Of a DNA stretch of 8,421 bases, positions 4,600-8,421 are shown piece after piece; position 1 is the stretch's first letter, and each line of letters starts with the position of its first letter. The notes under the pieces are model-generated. The model ran no database searches, was not told where the DNA came from, and saw only the letters and a list, made by a program, of their open reading frames with translations. The stretch is taken from positions 1-8,421 of the forward strand of contig JAFYYE010000192.1 of the NCBI GenBank assembly GCA_017557715.1, in the 5' to 3' direction. A program made the translations under genes and the position numbers. The DNA is from Pseudobutyrivibrio sp. GTDB lineage: Bacteria > Bacillota > Clostridia > Lachnospirales > Lachnospiraceae.

Positions 4600-7124
4600 T
4601 ACAAGCCTCCCTTCCTCTGCTTAATCTGAGCCAATTCCTCTGGCTTTGTAGTCAGATATTGATAAAGGATATTATCCTTAGGGAAGTTATCCTTAAATGG
4701 AATAACTACGCTTCCGCAGAACATTAGGCCCCTACCAGAAGGAGCATTCGTCACATACTTAAGCTGAGCTTCACTGATTCCAAGACTCTCTGCCAAAATC
4801 TGCTTATCTTCTGAGCCCTGATTGAGCATATAAACAAACTCACAGTTCTCGAAGATATTACTAATCTCTGGACTACATAAAACATCCTTTACGTTCTGAG
4901 TGAGAGCTGTAGGAATACCTCCCCACTTTCTGAATCGCTTATAGATTTCAACACTATAAGCTGCTGTCTGCTCATCCTTTAGAAGTAAATGGAACTCATC
5001 CATGTAGTAGCGAGTTGTCTTACCTAAATCTCGATTAAGAGTAACTCTGCCCCACACCTGATCATGAACAATAAGCATTCCAACCTTCTTGAGCTGCTTA
5101 CCCAAGTCTTTGATGTCATAGCAAACTATTCTGTTGTTAATGTTTACGTTTGTGCGATGATTAAAGACGTTTAGAGAGCCTTTTACATAAAGCTCAAGAG
5201 AAGTTGCAACCTCTTTTGCCTCTGGCTCATTTTGGGCCATAAGCTCCTTGTAGAGGTCTTCTAAAAGTGGCATTCGCTCTGGAATAGGATTCTTATAATA
5301 TTCCTCATACACATTACGAATGCACCTATCAATGATTGTCTTTTGAATACCAGATAAACCATCTCTTTGATTTAGGATTAACTCACATAAGGAAAGTAGA
5401 AACTCTGCTTTAAGTGAAACTGCATCCTCACCATCAGAATAGTTATCATTGATATCCATAGGGTTGATATACTGAGTAGACTTTTGACTGATGTGAATCA
5501 CCTGACCATCAAACAGTTCTACCAGCGGCGTGTACTCTCGCTCTGGATCACTGATAATAATGTCATCATCACTTGATAAAACTACATTGGTTATTTCTCT
5601 CTTAGCCGCTAGCGACTTACCAGAGCCCGGCTTTCCAATGAACATTCCATTTGGATTATTGTTCTTTTTTCTGTCAGCAAAGATTAGCTCCCCAGTAAGT
5701 GCATTCTTGCCATAATACAAATCATTGTCATCTATCTTATCAAGCTCAGGTATAAGAAATGGTACAAACACCGCTACCGCTGATGTGGTTACATTTCTAT
5801 CCTTTTTAATCAGATTCACTCCCAGAGGAAGCACAGACTTGATAGCCTTATCCTGCCTGTATTCAAGCGGATAAGTCTCACAGCTAAACTGCTGAGCAAT
5901 ACTCTTTGTCTGCTTTGCATTATTCCTAAGTGAATCCTTTGTTTCGCCTTTAGATAATACAAGAAAGGTCATCTTAAACATTCTCTCATTCTGACTCTGC
6001 AGATTAGAAAGAATGGAGCTGGCATCTCTACCATACAGATTCAGATCATTTGGAATTAGATCCATATCATAGCCTGCCTTAACAGCTTTCTTCTGCTCAT
6101 CAATCTTGTTTGCATCGATATCAGTAATCTTTCTTTTAACACCTCTGATAGCCTCATTTTGATTTACAGACTGCAAATGAATGCTCACTACCTGCTCTGT
6201 ATCAAGGTCCAAAAGATTCTCGATAAACTGATCTGAAATCTCTGGTGAATCATAAGAGAAACACGATACCTGCCCATAGTAATTAGATTTCTTGAAGCAG
6301 CTTTTTGTTGGATAGGATGTCTCTCGTGCAAATTCTTTTGTATTAAAATCTAGCTTTCTAAATATCGCTAAACGTTCCATTCCATCCAGTGGTCTTGCCT
6401 CTACTCCCATCTGCTCAAAGTTCTCAATCACCTTATCCTGAATCTTATTCAAGCGTCCTTTAGCTTCTCTAAGTGATGATGCACGAATACCAAAGGTTAA
6501 ATACTTTGCCTTAGTCAGAGAGTCTGTAAGACATCCCTTATTCTGCAGAAGCATTTTGGAATACTCATCTCTAAGCTCATCAAAGGAATCGCCCTTATGC
6601 TTTATTGTGAGCTTTTCCTTAAGCTCCTTTTCCTTCGCATATACGTTAGCAAAGGTTATTTCAAACTCAACAGAAGTATCAAAGAAGTTCAGAAATGTCT
6701 TCCAAGCTTCAAATATCAACTGCTGATTTTCCTCAGAAGCCAGCTTATAATTAATATCCTTAAACTCTATAGTTTTGGTGTAGAGTTCTCGATCAACAAG
6801 ACAAATGCCATCAGCATACATCCTGTCATAAAGCTCCGTCTCCTGATTCTTCTTAAACTTAAACTCTATCGCCCTTTGAATGATTATCTCCAGATTGTCA
6901 CCATTCTTCTCATACATGGCAACAAAAAATAGCGGCATCATAACCGCCATCATTGCAAGCGTAGGAACACTAATATCCACTGGCAATTTCTTCACCAGAT
7001 AAAAAATCGGTATTCCTATAAGTGCCGCCAGAGAAAAACAAATAACCTGCCTTTTGGTCAGACCAAATGCTATCTTCCCCTTCACTCTGGATAAATCACT
7101 AGGGACTTTTACATTAACTGCCAT
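4599..7124 (-). CDS. virB4: PrgI-like domain fused to VirB4-type conjugation ATPase (CD1110-type)
   Basis: An 841-residue protein. Residues 1 to about 90 are a PrgI-like domain: the opening MAVNVKVPSDLSRVKGKIAF, then GLTKRQ, and two membrane helices at about 27-44 and 52-70. From about residue 100 (LYDRMYADGICLVDRELYTK) it continues as the VirB4-type ATPase. The Walker A motif is G497-KPGSGK-S504. DPEREY follows at about 30 residues, and Walker B is in YYMDEFHLLL with D709/E710. A later TALTQN segment fits the motor domain. VirB4 proteins power pilus assembly and substrate transfer at the cytoplasmic face of the pore. In related elements I know PrgI and VirB4 as two adjacent genes, so the continuous frame is unusual. 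The ATG follows AAAGGGA closely. The TAG stop shares its G with the next gene's GTG start. Confidence 0.92.
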   Translation of the reverse strand: MAVNVKVPSDLSRVKGKIAFGLTKRQVICFSLAALIGIPIFYLVKKLPVDISVPTLAMMAVMMPLFFVAMYEKNGDNLEIIIQRAIEFKFKKNQETELYDRMYADGICLVDRELYTKTIEFKDINYKLASEENQQLIFEAWKTFLNFFDTSVEFEITFANVYAKEKELKEKLTIKHKGDSFDELRDEYSKMLLQNKGCLTDSLTKAKYLTFGIRASSLREAKGRLNKIQDKVIENFEQMGVEARPLDGMERLAIFRKLDFNTKEFARETSYPTKSCFKKSNYYGQVSCFSYDSPEISDQFIENLLDLDTEQVVSIHLQSVNQNEAIRGVKRKITDIDANKIDEQKKAVKAGYDMDLIPNDLNLYGRDASSILSNLQSQNERMFKMTFLVLSKGETKDSLRNNAKQTKSIAQQFSCETYPLEYRQDKAIKSVLPLGVNLIKKDRNVTTSAVAVFVPFLIPELDKIDDNDLYYGKNALTGELIFADRKKNNNPNGMFIGKPGSGKSLAAKREITNVVLSSDDDIIISDPEREYTPLVELFDGQVIHISQKSTQYINPMDINDNYSDGEDAVSLKAEFLLSLCELILNQRDGLSGIQKTIIDRCIRNVYEEYYKNPIPERMPLLEDLYKELMAQNEPEAKEVATSLELYVKGSLNVFNHRTNVNINNRIVCYDIKDLGKQLKKVGMLIVHDQVWGRVTLNRDLGKTTRYYMDEFHLLLKDEQTAAYSVEIYKRFRKWGGIPTALTQNVKDVLCSPEISNIFENCEFVYMLNQGSEDKQILAESLGISEAQLKYVTNAPSGRGLMFCGSVVIPFKDNFPKDNILYQYLTTKPEELAQIKQRKGGL

Positions 7125-7138
7125 ACTATCCCTTTCAT

Positions 7139-8005
7139 TTATTGTGCTGAAAAAATTCTCTTCGATAATGTACCCGTCTTAAACAGGCTGATTGCCAGAA
7201 GTACGTTATAACCAAACAATCCCCACATAGTCGCAACCACATCATCTGAGTAGGTTATGTTTTGAATTAACATGGCATATATACCCACTACAATTATGAT
7301 TAAGAATCCCTGGAAACCTATAGCCAGCAAACTTCTAAAATAGTTCTGGCCGATATGGCTCTGCTCTCTATTTCCAAATGTTGAAAATGGAATTGGAGCC
7401 ATTGAAATCAGCAAATATATCTCAATCATACGACCATAGATAACTACAAATATCACAAGGGATATAATCTTAAACCCTGTTGCCAGCATCGCTATTTCAC
7501 CATATATGGCAAGCAGCTCTCCATAGCCCATCTGTCCCAAATTAAACTTTAGATGAGCCATTTCTATGCCCGTAACCTCTGTGGAATCCTGAATAAAGCT
7601 TCCTGCATTAGCTGTAACCTCACAGGTCAAATCAAAGACCGCCATTGTGATGTCAAAGCAATGTGTTATGAGTTCCACAGCAATAAAAGTCTTGATAAGC
7701 CATTTAAAGAATATCCATGTTTCAAAGTTCGCCAGATTATTATGGGAAATCACCATCTGAATAAGCTCATAACAGGCAATAAACGTTAGTATTATTCCTG
7801 CCACTGGCAACAACACAGTCTCTGACGTCTGCTTTATCATCGGATATACGTTAGGCAAAAAGTCTGCCGGACCAATGGATACTTTAGAGGAAACACCTCC
7901 AACCATTGTGTTTACATCACCAAAGAGACCTTCTAAAAGATATACGATTCCATCAATCAGCTTATCTTTCGCATAATCAGAAACCGCATTAAATAAATCT
8001 TCCAT
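7139..8005 (-). CDS. VirB6/TrbL-like conjugal transfer channel protein (CD1112-type)
   Basis: A 288-residue polytopic membrane protein with hydrophobic segments near residues 63-86, 98-122, 171-190, 192-207, 224-247 and 257-275. The stretch MAPIPFSTFGNREQSHIGQN followed by YFRSLLAIGFQGF (about 202-234) is the most recognisable part of the VirB6/TrbL-like family of Tn1549-type elements. By analogy with VirB6, it probably forms part of the inner-membrane channel of the type IV secretion apparatus. The ATG at 8005 is preferred because AAAGGAGA (8020-8013) lies seven bases upstream. The same frame stays open to a GTG at 8050, but that codon lies inside the terminator hairpin and would add an unlikely leader. 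The gene ends 14 bases before the ATPase gene and is probably co-translated with it. Confidence 0.88.
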   Translation of the reverse strand: MEDLFNAVSDYAKDKLIDGIVYLLEGLFGDVNTMVGGVSSKVSIGPADFLPNVYPMIKQTSETVLLPVAGIILTFIACYELIQMVISHNNLANFETWIFFKWLIKTFIAVELITHCFDITMAVFDLTCEVTANAGSFIQDSTEVTGIEMAHLKFNLGQMGYGELLAIYGEIAMLATGFKIISLVIFVVIYGRMIEIYLLISMAPIPFSTFGNREQSHIGQNYFRSLLAIGFQGFLIIIVVGIYAMLIQNITYSDDVVATMWGLFGYNVLLAISLFKTGTLSKRIFSAQ

Positions 8006-8021
8006 AAAGTTGTCTCCTTTA

Positions 8022-8055
8022 CAAAAACAAAGGCCGGCAGCAATAGCCACCAGCC
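8022..8055 (-). terminator. Intrinsic terminator or attenuator between the pilin-like and VirB6-like genes
   Basis: On the minus strand GGCTGGTGGC (8055-8046) pairs fully with GCTGCCGGCC (8041-8032), counting three G-U pairs, around a TATT loop. It is followed by TTTGTTTTTG (8031-8022). This is a 10-bp GC-rich stem with an interrupted U tract, the form of a rho-independent terminator. It lies inside the 86-base gap of what is otherwise one operon, so partial readthrough is expected rather than full stop. Confidence 0.7.
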
Positions 8056-8091
8056 CAATTTCAGGTCAATATTCAGTTTTCAAAGCTCCTT

Positions 8092-8304
8092 TTAGAACAA
8101 ACCAGAAAGGAGTGGAATGAGCTTAATTCCAACGAGGATGATACCTCCACCGCTCATGAACTGCTTCATTCCCTGGCTCTTAGCTCCTGGGTTATCTGAG
8201 CCGTAACCCTCAAGAAGGTTAATTGCTCCCCAAACGCCTAAGCCTGCTCCGATTGCTGTTACTAAAGTTGCCATTACATCTACGCCTGAATTAAAAAATG
8301 CCAT
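8092..8304 (-). CDS. Maff2-family small membrane protein, pilin-like candidate
   Basis: A 70-residue hydrophobic protein with two predicted membrane helices at about residues 12-31 and 51-68. They are joined by a short polar loop (LEGYGSDNPGAKSQGMKQ) of the kind seen in VirB2/TrbC-like pilins. The MAFF...VDV opening, the GLGVWGAINLLEGYG core and the NPGAKSQGMKQ loop match what I know of the Maff2 family, which is always found in Tn1549-like conjugation modules upstream of the VirB6-like gene. Family membership is a firm recognition. The pilin or pore-subunit role is an inference from size, topology and position. The ATG at 8304 is chosen because the family starts with this MAFF segment, although its ribosome binding site is weak (AGG about seven bases upstream) and it overlaps the preceding gene by 14 bases, so it may depend on translational coupling. 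A terminator-like hairpin follows it. Confidence 0.85.
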   Translation of the reverse strand: MAFFNSGVDVMATLVTAIGAGLGVWGAINLLEGYGSDNPGAKSQGMKQFMSGGGIILVGIKLIPLLSGLF

Positions 8305-8421
8305 TTTGATACCTGGTTCGGAACCTCACCATCATCCACATTCCTTCATCCGGAATCTTACCATCATCCTCATCACCTTCATTCGGAAGCAGTAAGCCTC
8401 CGAATTTTCCTTTCTTAAAAA
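8291..8421 (-). CDS. 3' end of an upstream transfer gene, probably VirD4-like coupling protein (partial)
   Basis: An open frame enters from the right edge and runs 42 codons to a TAA, overlapping the start of the next gene by 14 bases. The visible tail begins FKKGKFGGLLLPNEGDEDDG and is rich in Gly, Asp and Glu, then turns basic and aromatic (MWMMVRFRTRYQNGIF). No catalytic motif is visible because only the C-terminus is in the window. The identity is inferred from gene order: in Tn1549/CTn4-type elements the VirD4-like coupling ATPase, which brings the relaxase-DNA complex to the pore, lies just upstream of the Maff2 gene. The end of the frame looks disturbed: an 11-codon unit is duplicated and the second copy is one base short, so the last 15 or so residues may not be ancestral. 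Another small gene could lie between VirD4 and Maff2, so the product name is uncertain. Confidence 0.5.
   Translation of the reverse strand, partial: FKKGKFGGLLLPNEGDEDDGKIPDEGMWMMVRFRTRYQNGIF
8325..8389 (-). repeat. Imperfect tandem repeat, 33 + 32 bases, within the upstream gene's 3' end
   Basis: Read on the minus strand, unit 1 (8389-8357) encodes LPNEGDEDDGK and unit 2 (8356-8325) encodes IPDEG and then shifts frame. With a single gap after IPDEG, the two units differ at about six positions including the gap. The beginning of a third unit (GTTCCGAAC, 8324-8316) follows. The pattern looks like slippage-type duplication of an acidic linker. Confidence 0.6.

Noticed and set aside
6597..6932. 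Plus-strand open frame of 111 codons
   Set aside because: It lies wholly antisense to the conserved PrgI-VirB4 gene, with Leu/Ile-rich composition expected from the reverse of Lys/Glu/Asn codons and no recognisable domain.
8006..8050. Upstream GTG start for the VirB6-like gene adding 15 residues
   Set aside because: The GTG is inside the terminator hairpin and lacks a ribosome binding site, whereas the ATG at 8005 has AAAGGAGA seven bases upstream.

Overview
The window is an internal part of the conjugation module of a Tn1549-type integrative and conjugative element (the family that includes the C. difficile CTn4/CTn5 elements). The low GC content, strong AGGAGG ribosome binding sites and close protein resemblance suggest a Firmicutes host, most likely a gut Clostridia/Lachnospiraceae species. 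This assignment comes from recognising the protein families and their order, not from a database search. No integrase, excisionase, att site, cargo gene, tRNA, rRNA or CRISPR array is visible, so both element ends lie outside the window.

Every supported gene is on the minus strand, so the operon reads from high to low coordinates. In order of transcription they are: the 3' end of an upstream gene, probably the VirD4-like coupling protein (8421-8291); a Maff2-family small two-helix membrane protein, a pilin-like candidate (8304-8092); a terminator-like hairpin (8055-8022); a VirB6/TrbL-like channel protein (8005-7139); a PrgI-like membrane domain fused to a VirB4-type ATPase (7124-4599); an NlpC/P60 cell-wall hydrolase of the CD1108 type (4599-3244); a DUF4315 coiled-coil protein (3234-2965); a CD1107-type secreted or anchored acidic protein (2981-2313); a short DUF4316-like protein (2299-1997); a MobC-like relaxosome protein (2040-1705); a small CD1845-like membrane protein (1633-1349); a second terminator-like hairpin (1323-1288); a MOBP-type relaxase (1268-105); and a strong terminator (120-69). 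The last 55 bases beyond it are non-coding.

Together the genes supply the mating pore (VirB6, PrgI, VirB4, putative pilin), the peptidoglycan hydrolase that opens the wall, and the DNA-processing relaxosome (MobC plus relaxase). Genes are separated by a few bases or overlap, which implies translational coupling, except at two hairpins that probably lower transcription downstream of the pilin-like gene and upstream of the relaxase gene.

The most notable points are the PrgI-VirB4 fusion, the internal terminator after the pilin-like gene, the 44-base out-of-phase overlap at mobC with a probable TTG start, a tandem 11-codon repeat with an apparent one-base deletion at the end of the upstream gene, and a cluster of inverted repeats with 10-base-phased GGGT repeats just past the relaxase gene. 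I see no completely new system. These are variations on a known conjugation machine.
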